From assembly GCA_023451735.1 (NCBI GenBank), contig JAEXYH010000037.1:1-64000 (forward strand): a stretch of DNA of 64,000 nt, read 5' to 3'. The number at the start of each line of letters is the position of its first letter. Within the stretch, counting starts at the first letter, position 1. The notes under the pieces are model-generated. The model worked only from the letters and a program-made list of their open reading frames with translations, did not search any database and was not told the DNA's origin. This document shows positions 1 to 7,687 of this stretch, piece after piece. Source of the stretch: Pseudomonadota bacterium (GTDB lineage: Bacteria > Pseudomonadota > Alphaproteobacteria > Rhizobiales > Rhizobiaceae). A program made the position numbers and the translations under genes.

Positions 1-130
1 AGTCCGCAAGGACAGAAGACCGGCTGCCGCAGACGGACCGGAGTTGCGCGGAAAAACACACCGAACGGGACACGCCGAGTGTCATTATAAAAAATTCAAT
101 TCGAGGCACCCGACGTGTCCCGGCCGATCC
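1..130. other. Left-edge intergenic DNA
   Basis: No gene is supported here. A perfect 9-bp inverted repeat (positions 66-74 and 114-122, arms cgggacacg/cgtgtcccg) flanks an AT-rich stretch (about 84-101). It could be part of a promoter or a transcript end for a gene beyond the left edge. Nothing further can be assigned. Confidence 0.4.
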
Positions 131-156
131 AAAAAAATCGCTCCGCACCAACGGAG
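131..156 (-). terminator. Rho-independent terminator ending the urease operon
   Basis: On the minus strand a CTCCG/CGGAG stem (141-145 with 152-156, six-base loop) is followed within two bases by a run of seven Ts (137-131). It lies 12 bases beyond the stop of the DUF2459 gene, so it likely ends the transcript carrying ureC and the two genes after it. Confidence 0.75.
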
Positions 157-167
157 GACTCCGTTCT

Positions 168-839
168 TTAGTTGAAGAGGTCCAGCGACAGGCCCAGCGT
201 CTGCGGCAACGGGTTCCACCAGCCGGTCCGGATGCCGGCGGAACGAAGCGCCCGGGCCGTCCAGGTATTGCAGCCGAGGAGCGCATTGAACGAACCATGG
301 GCCTCGAAGAACCGGTCATACGCTCCATAACCCGCACCGGGAATGGCCACGACCTCACCCCTCTCCCGCACGAAACTCGCCTGAATGAAGTCCGAAAGGT
401 TCTGGAATTCCACCGGCTGCAGATCGAAGGAGCGTATGGCCGGATGCGTTTCGTCAATGCCTCCTGCAACGCCCACATGCATCACCGACCGGTCGATGGT
501 CAGCGCCCGAAATACCGGCATCGGTTTCAGGTCGGCCCAGGTCGGCGTCTCCAGATAAAACGCGCGGCCTCCCCAGCCGATCACCAGCCACTCGGCGGCC
601 GGATCGGTTACCGGAATGCCGGAAGCCGCGAGAAAGGCATAGGCGGCGCGTGTCTCGTCGTCGAGCGGAATGGCGATATCCGTGTGGATGGGATTGGAAA
701 GCACCAGGATACGCCGCGTTTCCACGCGAGCATCAGACGGTTCCGGGCCAAACAGCGGCCGCGGGATCAAGCTACCGGCCGCAACGGCAAGCAGGACAAA
801 AGCAACGACGGCCAGCATTATGCGAAGTGCGGAGGTCAT
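168..839 (-). CDS. DUF2459 (TIGR02117) urease-region protein
   Basis: About 223 residues. The N-terminus is one hydrophobic segment (residues 4-22) that serves as signal anchor or signal peptide, so the protein is probably periplasmic or membrane-tethered. It matches the TIGR02117/DUF2459 family as I know it, which is often found next to urease genes in alphaproteobacteria. Recognisable stretches are SNPIHTDIAIPL, VIGWGGRAFYLETPTW and the near-terminal LLGCNTWTARALRSAG. The molecular role is unknown. The ATG at 839 is preferred because the hydrophobic segment begins right after it and it lies 10 bases after the stop of the upstream acetyltransferase; the longer reading frame would overlap that gene. 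It is the last gene before the terminator. Confidence 0.8.
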   Translation of the reverse strand: MTSALRIMLAVVAFVLLAVAAGSLIPRPLFGPEPSDARVETRRILVLSNPIHTDIAIPLDDETRAAYAFLAASGIPVTDPAAEWLVIGWGGRAFYLETPTWADLKPMPVFRALTIDRSVMHVGVAGGIDETHPAIRSFDLQPVEFQNLSDFIQASFVRERGEVVAIPGAGYGAYDRFFEAHGSFNALLGCNTWTARALRSAGIRTGWWNPLPQTLGLSLDLFN

Positions 840-849
840 TCCAAGCGCC

Positions 850-1293
850 TCAAAAGGTCTTGCGGAAATACACCACCCGTTCCGTCTCGGCAAAACCCCA
901 GCTCTCGTGGGCATGGTGAGATGCGAGATTGTCGATCGCTGCATCCGAGCAGAGTTCGACAAAACCCTCTGCCGCACAATCCGTCGAAATCCGTTCGATC
1001 AGCAGGCGCCCGATCCCTTGTTGCCGATGCTCGGGCGTGATCCAGATCCCTTCCAGAAACGGCACCGGAGACCGCGTACTGCCATTGGCGTAACGCCGGA
1101 TGGAGACCTCGGCGAAGCCGATCGCCCGCTCCTCCTCACCAAGCGCGAGATAACCGCGCAAGATACCGTCCGGCAAAGCTGCCGCGATCTCATCGGCATG
1201 CTCTTGCGCCGATCCGCCCGGCCACAGCGAGTGTCGCAGCCTTGCCCATTCTGCAAGATCGGCCGCCCCGCATCGCCGGATGGAGAGGCTCAT
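850..1293 (-). CDS. GNAT acetyltransferase resembling aminoglycoside 6'-N-acetyltransferase AAC(6')-I
   Basis: 147 residues, a single GNAT domain. The sequence strongly resembles the chromosomal AAC(6')-I group (Ic/Iy type). Shared features are an N-terminal WxxLRxxLWP-type motif (WARLRHSLWP), a central GFAEVSIRR...VPFLEGIW block, the acetyl-CoA loop RQQGIGRLL and a C-terminal GFAETERVVYFRKTF. Known members acetylate the 6'-amino group of aminoglycosides. Whether this one does so, or modifies another amine, is inference. The gene begins 11 bases after the ureC stop and is followed after 10 bases by the DUF2459 gene, so all three are probably co-transcribed. Its start ATG at 1293 fits the family N-terminus exactly. 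Confidence 0.8.
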   Translation of the reverse strand: MSLSIRRCGAADLAEWARLRHSLWPGGSAQEHADEIAAALPDGILRGYLALGEEERAIGFAEVSIRRYANGSTRSPVPFLEGIWITPEHRQQGIGRLLIERISTDCAAEGFVELCSDAAIDNLASHHAHESWGFAETERVVYFRKTF

Positions 1294-1304
1294 GCCATCA
1301 CCCG

Positions 1305-3014
1305 TCAGAACAGGAAATATCGCTGCGCCATCGGCAGCACCGTCGCCGGCTGACAGGTAAGCAGCTCGCCGTCGGCGCGAACCTCGTAGGTTTCCGGATC
1401 GACCTCCACATGCGGCGTTGCCGAATTGTGGATCATCGAAGCCTTGCCGATCCCACCGCGGACATTCTTCACCGCCACCAGCCTCTTGGCGACGCCGAGC
1501 TTGTGGGCAAGCCCGGCATCAAGCGAGGCCTGGGAGACGAAAGTGACGGAGGAATTGGTCCGGAGCTTGCCGTAAGCCGCAAACATCGGCCGGTAGTGCA
1601 TCGGCTGCGGCGTCGGGATGGACGCATTCGGATCGCCCATCGGAGCCGCCGCGATCGAGCCGCCGAGCAGCACCATTTCCGGCTTCACGCCGAAAAACGC
1701 CGGGCTCCAGAGCACGAGGTCGGCGCGCTTGCCGACTTCGACCGAACCGATTTCGTGGGAAACGCCATGCGCGATCGCCGGGTTGATCGTATACTTCGCG
1801 ATGTAGCGCTTGACGCGAAAATTGTCGTTGTCGCCGGTTTCCTGCGGCAGCTGCCCGCGCTGCCGCTTCATCTTGTCGGCCGTCTGCCAGGTGCGGATGG
1901 CCACTTCCCCGACGCGGCCCATGGCCTGGCTGTCCGACGAAATGATCGAGAAGGCGCCGATATCGTGCAGAATGTCTTCCGCCGCGATCGTCTCCTTGCG
2001 GATGCGGCTTTCGGCGAATGCAATGTCTTCCGGGATCGACGGCGACAGGTGGTGGCAGACCATCAGCATGTCAAGATGCTCGGCCAGCGTATTGACCGTG
2101 TAAGGTCGCGTCGGATTGGTGGACGACGGAATGACGTTCGGATTGCCGCAGACCTTGATGATGTCGGGCGCATGCCCGCCGCCCGCCCCTTCCGTGTGGA
2201 AGGCGTGGATCGTGCGGCCACGGATCGCCGCGACCGTATCTTCGACGAAACCGCTTTCGTTCAGCGTATCGGTGTGGATCATCACCTGCACGTCGAAGGC
2301 GTCGGCGACAGTCAGGCAATTATCGATCGCAGCCGGCGTCGTGCCCCAATCCTCGTGCAGTTTGAGCGAAGAGGCGCCTGCAAGGATCATCTCTTCCAGC
2401 GGGGCCGGAAGCGAGGCATTGCCCTTGCCAGCAAGCGCGAGGTTCATCGGAAACGCGTCAAAACTCTCGATCATCCGCTCGATATGCCACGCACCGGTGC
2501 AGGTCGTCGCCAGCGTGCCATGCGCCGGGCCGGAACCGCCACCGAGCATAGTCGTGACGCCGCTCATCAGCGCTTCCTCGATCTGCTGCGGGCAGATGAA
2601 ATGGATATGCGCATCCATGCCGCCCGCCGTCAGGATCTTGCCCTCGCCCGCAATGGCTTCAGTCGACGGCCCGACGATGATCGTCACGCCCGGTTGCGTA
2701 TCGGGATTGCCCGCCTTGCCGATCGCGTGGATGCGCCCGTCTTTCAGGCCTACATCGGCCTTGTAGATGCCGGAATGATCGACGATCAGCGCATTGGTGA
2801 TGACGGTATCGACCGCCCCTTCCACCCGCGTTGCCTGGCTCTGCCCCATCCCGTCGCGAATGACCTTGCCACCGCCGAATTTCACCTCCTCGCCATAGGT
2901 GGTGAAATCGCGCTCCACCTCGATGAACAGTTCGGTATCGGCAAGCCGCACCTTGTCGCCCGTGGTGGGACCGAACATCGAGGCGTAAGCTGCGCGGGAC
3001 ATCTTGTAGGACAT
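1305..3014 (-). CDS. ureC: Urease alpha subunit
   Basis: 569 residues, full length for UreC. It is the catalytic subunit hydrolysing urea to ammonia and carbamate at a di-nickel centre in the cytoplasm. Visible active-site residues are H136 and H138 (DAHIHFICPQQ), the carbamylated lysine K218 (GASSLKLHEDWG), H220, H247 (VMIHTDTLNE), H273 (HAFHTEGAGGGH), the flap C320-H321 (MVCHHL) and D361 (SSDSQAMGR). The ATG at 3014 has a GAGGT ribosome site six bases upstream. ureC is separated from ureB by two unrelated small genes, and an acetyltransferase and a DUF2459 gene follow. The metallochaperone genes ureEFG needed to load nickel are not in the window. Confidence 0.98.
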   Translation of the reverse strand: MSYKMSRAAYASMFGPTTGDKVRLADTELFIEVERDFTTYGEEVKFGGGKVIRDGMGQSQATRVEGAVDTVITNALIVDHSGIYKADVGLKDGRIHAIGKAGNPDTQPGVTIIVGPSTEAIAGEGKILTAGGMDAHIHFICPQQIEEALMSGVTTMLGGGSGPAHGTLATTCTGAWHIERMIESFDAFPMNLALAGKGNASLPAPLEEMILAGASSLKLHEDWGTTPAAIDNCLTVADAFDVQVMIHTDTLNESGFVEDTVAAIRGRTIHAFHTEGAGGGHAPDIIKVCGNPNVIPSSTNPTRPYTVNTLAEHLDMLMVCHHLSPSIPEDIAFAESRIRKETIAAEDILHDIGAFSIISSDSQAMGRVGEVAIRTWQTADKMKRQRGQLPQETGDNDNFRVKRYIAKYTINPAIAHGVSHEIGSVEVGKRADLVLWSPAFFGVKPEMVLLGGSIAAAPMGDPNASIPTPQPMHYRPMFAAYGKLRTNSSVTFVSQASLDAGLAHKLGVAKRLVAVKNVRGGIGKASMIHNSATPHVEVDPETYEVRADGELLTCQPATVLPMAQRYFLF

Positions 3015-3085
3015 GAATTACCTCAACCGTTCGGGCAATCTGAAATCGGACAATTTATTCGGATGGCTCCATGCTCATCCAGAGA

Positions 3086-3505
3086 TTACAGCATGTTATC
3101 GACAAGCGCCTTCAATTCGGCCGTCCGCTTACGGGTGAGATCCGCCTCGCAGTTGGAAACCAGCATCGGCTCCATCGACCCGCCCCGCGCCTGAAAACCA
3201 ACGGAAGCGCATTGGGCGTCACGATAGGCGATCCAGGCCCGTTGCGCCTTGAGAAGAGCCTCTTCGCCGCCCTTCAGGTCAGGCGTGGAGGCGCCTGCGT
3301 CCCGCTCCTTCAGCGCCTTGCGGGTCACCTGATACTGGGCGTTCAGTTGCTTGTCGGCATCGGCCAGATCCCGACCGGCACAGATCGTCATGTCAGCCTG
3401 CGTCTGCGGTTCCTTGCAGTTCGGCTGCGGCTCCTCGGCGGAAGTCGGCGCATCGACAAGAAGTACGCATCCGCAGAGCAGCGGCAAAAGGGCGAGTTTC
3501 AACAT
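3086..3505 (-). CDS. LprI-like (DUF1311) secreted protein
   Basis: 139 residues with a Sec signal peptide (hydrophobic residues 2-18, likely cut after PTSA near residue 23). The mature part has the DUF1311/LprI features: paired cysteines (NCKEPQTQADMTIC), a central AQRAWIAYRDAQC motif and a final cysteine in SNCEADL. Some members bind and inhibit lysozyme, but for most the role is unproven, so only a periplasmic location is confident. It lies between the GFA-fold gene (21-base gap) and ureC (71-base gap), in a place where no urease function is expected. Confidence 0.8.
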   Translation of the reverse strand: MLKLALLPLLCGCVLLVDAPTSAEEPQPNCKEPQTQADMTICAGRDLADADKQLNAQYQVTRKALKERDAGASTPDLKGGEEALLKAQRAWIAYRDAQCASVGFQARGGSMEPMLVSNCEADLTRKRTAELKALVDNML

Positions 3506-3526
3506 GGTCTCCTCCTGGCCATCACA

Positions 3527-3886
3527 TCAGGCTGCCGCACCATCATGGTGATGCGATGTCAATGCTCGCGGGTCGACGCCTTCCAGACAGTTCACATTGA
3601 TCGCTACCATCGGAGAACCATCTTTCGGCGAGTCCCCATAGGCAAAGCTCTCGATGCCGCAGGTCCTGCAGAAAAGATGTTGCAGCTTCTTCGTGTTGAA
3701 CCGGTATTCGGTGAGGTTTCCCTCGCCCGATTTCAGCGAGAAAGCACCGCGCGGCGCAAAGGCAAGCACGATACCGAGCCGCTGGCAGCGCGAGCAATTG
3801 CAGGTGATCGTATGGTCGAGATCGGTATCGACCTCGTACGACACGGAACCACACTGGCAGCTGCCGATATAATGAGCCGTCGCCAT
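3527..3886 (-). CDS. GFA-family (glutathione-dependent formaldehyde-activating fold) zinc protein
   Basis: 119 residues. The CENP-V/GFA zinc fold is shown by its cysteine pattern: GSCQCGSV near the N-terminus, CNCSRCQRLG in the middle and FCRTCGIESFAYG near residue 75. Most relatives of this size are not proven to act on formaldehyde, so the reaction is unknown. The start lies one base beyond the ureB stop, which suggests tight co-translation with the urease structural genes. The GC content and codon choice look like the neighbours. Confidence 0.85.
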   Translation of the reverse strand: MATAHYIGSCQCGSVSYEVDTDLDHTITCNCSRCQRLGIVLAFAPRGAFSLKSGEGNLTEYRFNTKKLQHLFCRTCGIESFAYGDSPKDGSPMVAINVNCLEGVDPRALTSHHHDGAAA

Positions 3887-3887
3887 G

Positions 3888-4193
3888 TTACAGAGCTCCC
3901 ATGATTTTTTGCTGAAATCCGTAGACCTCGCGTTTACCGGAAAGCGGAATCAGCGTCACCGAACGCGTCTGGCCGGGCTCGAAACGCACGGCGGTCCCGG
4001 CCGGAATATCCAGCCGCATGCCCCGCGCCTTGCCGCGATCGAAAGAGAGACCGTTATTGGTCTCGAAGAAATGGTAGTGGCTACCCACCTGCACCGGCCG
4101 GTCGCCGGTATTGGAGACTTCGATAGAGATCGTCGGCGCGCCGGCATTGAGTTCGATTTCGCCTTTTGCGGCAATCACTTCGCCCGGAATCAT
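3888..4193 (-). CDS. ureB: Urease beta subunit
   Basis: 101 residues, normal for a bacterial separate beta subunit. Family landmarks are MIPGEV at the N-terminus, the VGSHYHFFETN motif, LDIPAGTAVRFEPG and VYGFQQKIMGAL at the C-terminus. It forms the structural (alpha-beta-gamma)3 urease with UreC and UreA in the cytoplasm. It sits between a DUF1272 gene (11-base gap) and the GFA-fold gene. Confidence 0.98.
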   Translation of the reverse strand: MIPGEVIAAKGEIELNAGAPTISIEVSNTGDRPVQVGSHYHFFETNNGLSFDRGKARGMRLDIPAGTAVRFEPGQTRSVTLIPLSGKREVYGFQQKIMGAL

Positions 4194-4204
4194 GAATCTC
4201 TCCC

Positions 4205-4468
4205 TTACGCCGTTAAAGCAGTTTGTGGCATGCAGCCCTCGGCCTTGAGAACCCGCACGGTCGATGCCGGATTGCGAATGAGTGCCGCTGCCGGACGAAC
4301 CGGGCGACGCACCAGTTCACCGCTGCAATTCGGACATGTTCCACCAAGCACATTCGTCGCGCAATCGGTGCAGAACGTGCATTCAAAGGTGCAGATCATT
4401 GCCTCACGGCTTTCCGGTGCCAGATCCTTGTCGCAACATTCGCAGTTGGGCCGCAGTTCCAAAGCCAT
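4205..4468 (-). CDS. DUF1272 small zinc-finger-like protein
   Basis: 87 residues. Eight cysteines are arranged as paired CxxC-type motifs (CECC, CTFECTFCTDC, CPNC), as in DUF1272, a predicted zinc-binding mini-protein. Function unknown. A DUF1272 gene between ureA and ureB is a layout I associate with rhizobial urease operons, and gaps of about 10 bases on either side indicate co-transcription. A role in metal handling during urease maturation is conceivable but only inferred. Confidence 0.85.
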   Translation of the reverse strand: MALELRPNCECCDKDLAPESREAMICTFECTFCTDCATNVLGGTCPNCSGELVRRPVRPAAALIRNPASTVRVLKAEGCMPQTALTA

Positions 4469-4478
4469 GGGGCGCTCC

Positions 4479-4781
4479 TCACCTTATCGGTTCGTGAACG
4501 GTCACAAGCTTGGTGCCGTCCGGAAAAGTCGCTTCTACCTGCACGTCATGGATCATCTCCGGAATGCCTTCCATCACCTGATCGCGGGTAATCACATGGG
4601 CGCCAGCTTCCATCAGATCGGCAACGGAGCGACCGTCTCGCGCACCTTCCACCACGAAGTCGGTAATCAACGCGATTGCCTCGGGATAGTTCAGCTTGAC
4701 GCCACGCTCAAGCCGACGGCGGGCCACCATTGCCGCCATGGAAATCAGCAGTTTGTCTTTTTCTCTGGGCGTCAGGTTCAT
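4479..4781 (-). CDS. ureA: Urease gamma subunit
   Basis: 100 residues, the standard length for UreA. Diagnostic stretches are MNLTPREKDKLLI, LNYPEAIALI, EGARDGRSVADLM and a C-terminal VQVEATFPDGTKLVTVHEPI. It is a structural subunit of the trimeric apoenzyme that UreD binds. It lies 33 bases after the ureD stop and 10 bases before the DUF1272 start. Confidence 0.98.
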   Translation of the reverse strand: MNLTPREKDKLLISMAAMVARRRLERGVKLNYPEAIALITDFVVEGARDGRSVADLMEAGAHVITRDQVMEGIPEMIHDVQVEATFPDGTKLVTVHEPIR

Positions 4782-4814
4782 GGCTTATCCGTATTTGAAA
4801 TGAGCTTTGGCAAA

Positions 4815-5660
4815 TCAGATGTTCCAGACTTTCGGCACTGGCGCGCCATTGCGCAATACGGAAATTGCCGGTGTCAGGACTTTTCTCAGGTCGAAGCCGG
4901 TCGGTGCCGCGATGCGGGCAATCAGCTTGCCGTTCCAGTGGCTGGCTCCCCCAGTCCATGAGGCAGCACCGCCGGGTGTACCAGCAAGACATTCCCGCAA
5001 GGGCGGAAGCAGGGCCTCACCAAGCGGGCCTGTGTAGAAGAGCGTCGCGAACGCCACCTGACCTGAGAGCACGGCGGTGGCCTGAGCCATCTGTTCGATC
5101 TCGCCGTCGAAGCGCATCTCTTCGGCATGGATGAGCCGGCCATTGCGGCGAACCCGCCAGCGATCGCGGAAAAATCCTTTGGCGACCGCCTCGCCCATCG
5201 CCCTGCGCCCGAGAAGCACGGCTTCGACGGCGAGAAATTCAGAGCTTTCGGCAAGATCGACATCAAGCCGCCGCGTCAGCGAGGCCTGGTCGAAAAGGAT
5301 TGTCTCCTGGGGGAGCCAATGAACGGACGCATTGTCGCCGACGGTGATGTGGGTGGAAACAGAGGCCGTGTCGGATGCGGCCTTGTAGATCTTTTCGTTC
5401 GCCTGGGTGGTGACGGAGAGCCGGGTGGAAGCCGTGGCGGCGACGGACCATTCGATCACGTCGCCGCCCGTCAGTCCCCCTGACGTGTTAATGAGGATCG
5501 CCTCCATTTCAGGCGAAAATGTTTCCGGAAGCCGTATTTTTGCGCAGCCTTCCTGGAAGAACTCGTCGAGCCTGGTCCGCCCGGCGAAAAGCTTTGTTAC
5601 AAGGCGTCCTGAACCCCTTGCCCGCTGCGGCGCATAGTGTTCGGCTGAGAGCTGGTGCAC
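4815..5660 (-). CDS. ureD: Urease accessory protein UreD
   Basis: About 281 residues. UreD is the scaffold that binds apo-urease and recruits UreF/UreG for nickel insertion. Family motifs are GSGRLVTKLFAGRTRLDEFF, LPETFSPEMEAILINTSGG, LTGGDVIEW and TQANEKIYKA. I favour a GTG start at 5660, which has an AAGG ribosome site seven bases upstream and keeps the first family-conserved residues. A TTG at 5693 is the longer alternative. Either choice overlaps the 3' end of the esterase gene (stop at 5597) by 64 or 97 bases. ureD starts the structural-gene run; the other accessory genes ureEFG are not in the window. Confidence 0.93.
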   Translation of the reverse strand: MHQLSAEHYAPQRARGSGRLVTKLFAGRTRLDEFFQEGCAKIRLPETFSPEMEAILINTSGGLTGGDVIEWSVAATASTRLSVTTQANEKIYKAASDTASVSTHITVGDNASVHWLPQETILFDQASLTRRLDVDLAESSEFLAVEAVLLGRRAMGEAVAKGFFRDRWRVRRNGRLIHAEEMRFDGEIEQMAQATAVLSGQVAFATLFYTGPLGEALLPPLRECLAGTPGGAASWTGGASHWNGKLIARIAAPTGFDLRKVLTPAISVLRNGAPVPKVWNI

Positions 5661-6829
5661 GACGTACCTTCGGTTTCTGCTTGCGTTGCGCAATCAGAAG
5701 CAACGCCTGTGCCAGACTTGACCTTCGCCGGCGCCGCGGTAGCGACGACATCCGTCGAGTCAGCCTTGCCGAAGAAGTCCCACATCCGGAAGGCAGGATC
5801 AACATTGGCGTCGAAGGCAGGCTGTTTGGCAGGAACGACAGCTGCGACCTTGGTCACGCTCGCAGCGCCATCCTTGGCAGCAGCCATCACCGCTTCCCTG
5901 GAGGCGGCCGGCTTCGGCCAGTCATGCGTGCCCTTTTCGAACACGTAAGTCGCGATACGAGCACCGTTCTTGCAGGTGCCGAGCATCGTATAGGTCACCC
6001 CATCGGCAGTCTTCGGATCGCCATTGCCCTTGCAGCCGTCGAGATCGCTCCAGCGCTGGATCGCGGTCTTGAAACCATATTGCCAGTAAGCGGCACCGCC
6101 GCCGGCATAGGGGTTCTGTGCATCCTTCTCTCCGGCGAAGGCGACGATCGAGATCGGCTTGGCCGGATTGCAGTTCGCCTTATCCGGGCCCCACTTGCCA
6201 TCGGCCTCGACCGGACGACCGGCACGCAGCGAGTTGACGAAGCCGGCGCCGACAAAATCGTCCTGGCCCGAGCAGACATAGGCAGACAGCATGCGCCCGC
6301 CACCCGAGTAACCGGAGGCAAAGATGCGGTTCGGATCGACGCAGAAATCTTCCTTCACTTCATCCACCGCATCGTCGATGAAAGCGATTTCGTCAAGACC
6401 GCCCTGAGCACCGGTCGGAATGATCGCCTTGGAAACTTCCACATGCGGCACGTTCCAGGCGTAGGTACCCGGCGTCTTGCCCGGCAGGCTGCCTTGCAGC
6501 GCCACGGCAATGAACCCGTTCTTTTCGGCGACCTTGTCCCAGGAGGAGCGGTTCAGCTGACCATTGGGATTGCTGTTGCTGCCGTGAAAATCGAAAACGA
6601 CGGCGACCTTGTCCTTGCCGGTATAGGAAGATGGCACGTAGTAGACGGCCTGGCGCGCGATACCGTCGCTCTCAATCGTCATCTGGTGGCGGCCCGGCGC
6701 CATCGCCGACGTCATGGATTGACCGCAGCCGGCAAAAGCGGCACCTGCAGCCAAGAAAAACGCTCCGGTCGCAACGAAGCGAACAAGAGCGGAGCGGGAA
6801 CGGTGACCAGGAATGCATGCAAAGACCAT
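5597..6829 (-). CDS. Secreted PHB depolymerase-like alpha/beta-hydrolase
   Basis: 410 residues with a signal peptide (hydrophobic stretch residues 16-34 ending AAFAGCG). The esterase/PHB depolymerase fold (LpqC-like) spans roughly residues 45-310. It contains an oxyanion-hole FDFHGS motif, the nucleophile box GYSGGG and a late histidine in GTHDWP. Substrates of relatives include polyhydroxybutyrate and feruloyl or acetyl esters, so the substrate here is open. The C-terminal ~90 residues are alanine/lysine rich and look like linker. The ATG at 6829 has a GAGG site. It lies between urtE and ureD, and its last codons run into ureD, so it is probably read with the urea genes although no link to urea is known. 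Confidence 0.85.
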   Translation of the reverse strand: MVFACIPGHRSRSALVRFVATGAFFLAAGAAFAGCGQSMTSAMAPGRHQMTIESDGIARQAVYYVPSSYTGKDKVAVVFDFHGSNSNPNGQLNRSSWDKVAEKNGFIAVALQGSLPGKTPGTYAWNVPHVEVSKAIIPTGAQGGLDEIAFIDDAVDEVKEDFCVDPNRIFASGYSGGGRMLSAYVCSGQDDFVGAGFVNSLRAGRPVEADGKWGPDKANCNPAKPISIVAFAGEKDAQNPYAGGGAAYWQYGFKTAIQRWSDLDGCKGNGDPKTADGVTYTMLGTCKNGARIATYVFEKGTHDWPKPAASREAVMAAAKDGAASVTKVAAVVPAKQPAFDANVDPAFRMWDFFGKADSTDVVATAAPAKVKSGTGVASDCATQAETEGTSCTSSQPNTMRRSGQGVQDAL

Positions 6830-6913
6830 CAGCGCCTCATCATGGGGTGCGGGTTGTCAACGATGTTCGGAGATGTCGTTCATCTGCCGTTCATCTAGCA
6901 CACCTGTTGAAGC

Positions 6914-6934
6914 ATTGATATGCCTTGTATCAAT
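6914..6934. promoter_or_regulatory. Inverted repeat between urtE and the esterase gene
   Basis: A perfect dyad with arms ATTGATA/TATCAAT and a seven-base spacer lies in the 128-base gap. No T-run follows on the minus strand, so an operator or a weak RNA hairpin fits better than a terminator. No regulator is identified. Confidence 0.35.
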
Positions 6935-6957
6935 AGAAGCAATGCAAACATTCACCA

Positions 6958-7653
6958 TTAAACTGTTAGATGCCGCCTTGCTTCTGCCGTATCCAAGGTT
7001 TCGGCAAGGCCTTGATGCACAATTTCGCCACGATCCATGATGTAGACTTGGTCGGCAAGCTCGCGGCAGAAGTCGAGATACTGCTCGACCAGCAGGATCG
7101 CCATGCCGGTGGAGTCGCGCAGATAGCGAATCGCCCGGCCGATATCCTTGATGATTGACGGCTGAATGCCCTCGGTCGGTTCGTCCAGCACGAGGATTTT
7201 CGGACGCGTCACCATCGCCCGGCCGATCGCCAGTTGCTGCTGCTGACCGCCCGAAAGGTCACCGCCACGGCGGCCGAGCATGGTTTTCAGCACCGGAAAC
7301 AGTGAAAAGATCTCGTCGGGAATGAACTTGTCCTTGCGGGCAAGCGGCGCATAACCGCTCTGCAGATTTTCCTGCACTGTCAGCAACGGAAAGATTTCAC
7401 GCCCCTGCGGCACGTAACCGATGCCATGCTTGGCGCGGGAATAAGGGGCCAGCCCGTTCAGCACCTCGCCCTGAAAACTGATCGTGCCGCCAGAGACAGG
7501 ATGCTGGCCGGTGACGGCGCGCAAGAGCGACGACTTGCCGACTCCGTTACGGCCGAGCACGCAGGTGATCTTGCCCATCTCGGCATTGATCGAGACACCG
7601 CGCAGGGCTTGCGCTGCGCCGTAGTGGAGATTGACGTTATCGACTGTCAGCAT
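6958..7653 (-). CDS. urtE: Urea ABC transporter ATP-binding protein UrtE
   Basis: 231 residues, a LivF-type ATPase. Walker A is GRNGVGKSS, the signature is LSGGQQQQ, and Walker B is ILVLDEPTEGIQ. The FPLLTVQENLQSGY and PTEGIQPSI sequences match UrtE rather than general LivF. With UrtD it powers import of urea. The ATG at 7653 has a strong GGAGG. It is separated from urtD by 265 bases holding a large palindromic repeat, unlike the tight spacing of urtB-urtC-urtD. Confidence 0.95.
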   Translation of the reverse strand: MLTVDNVNLHYGAAQALRGVSINAEMGKITCVLGRNGVGKSSLLRAVTGQHPVSGGTISFQGEVLNGLAPYSRAKHGIGYVPQGREIFPLLTVQENLQSGYAPLARKDKFIPDEIFSLFPVLKTMLGRRGGDLSGGQQQQLAIGRAMVTRPKILVLDEPTEGIQPSIIKDIGRAIRYLRDSTGMAILLVEQYLDFCRELADQVYIMDRGEIVHQGLAETLDTAEARRHLTV

Positions 7654-7687
7654 GGGGTGCCTCCCTGTTTGCTCAGGAGGGCGGCAT

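Noticed and set aside
1242..3194. 650-residue open frame antisense to ureC
   Set aside because: It is arginine and histidine rich, has no family features, and covers ureC exactly on the other strand; it is a codon-bias shadow.
3086..3505. Lipoprotein call for the LprI-like gene
   Set aside because: LLCGC does not fit a clean lipobox; an ordinary signal peptide ending PTSA is more likely.
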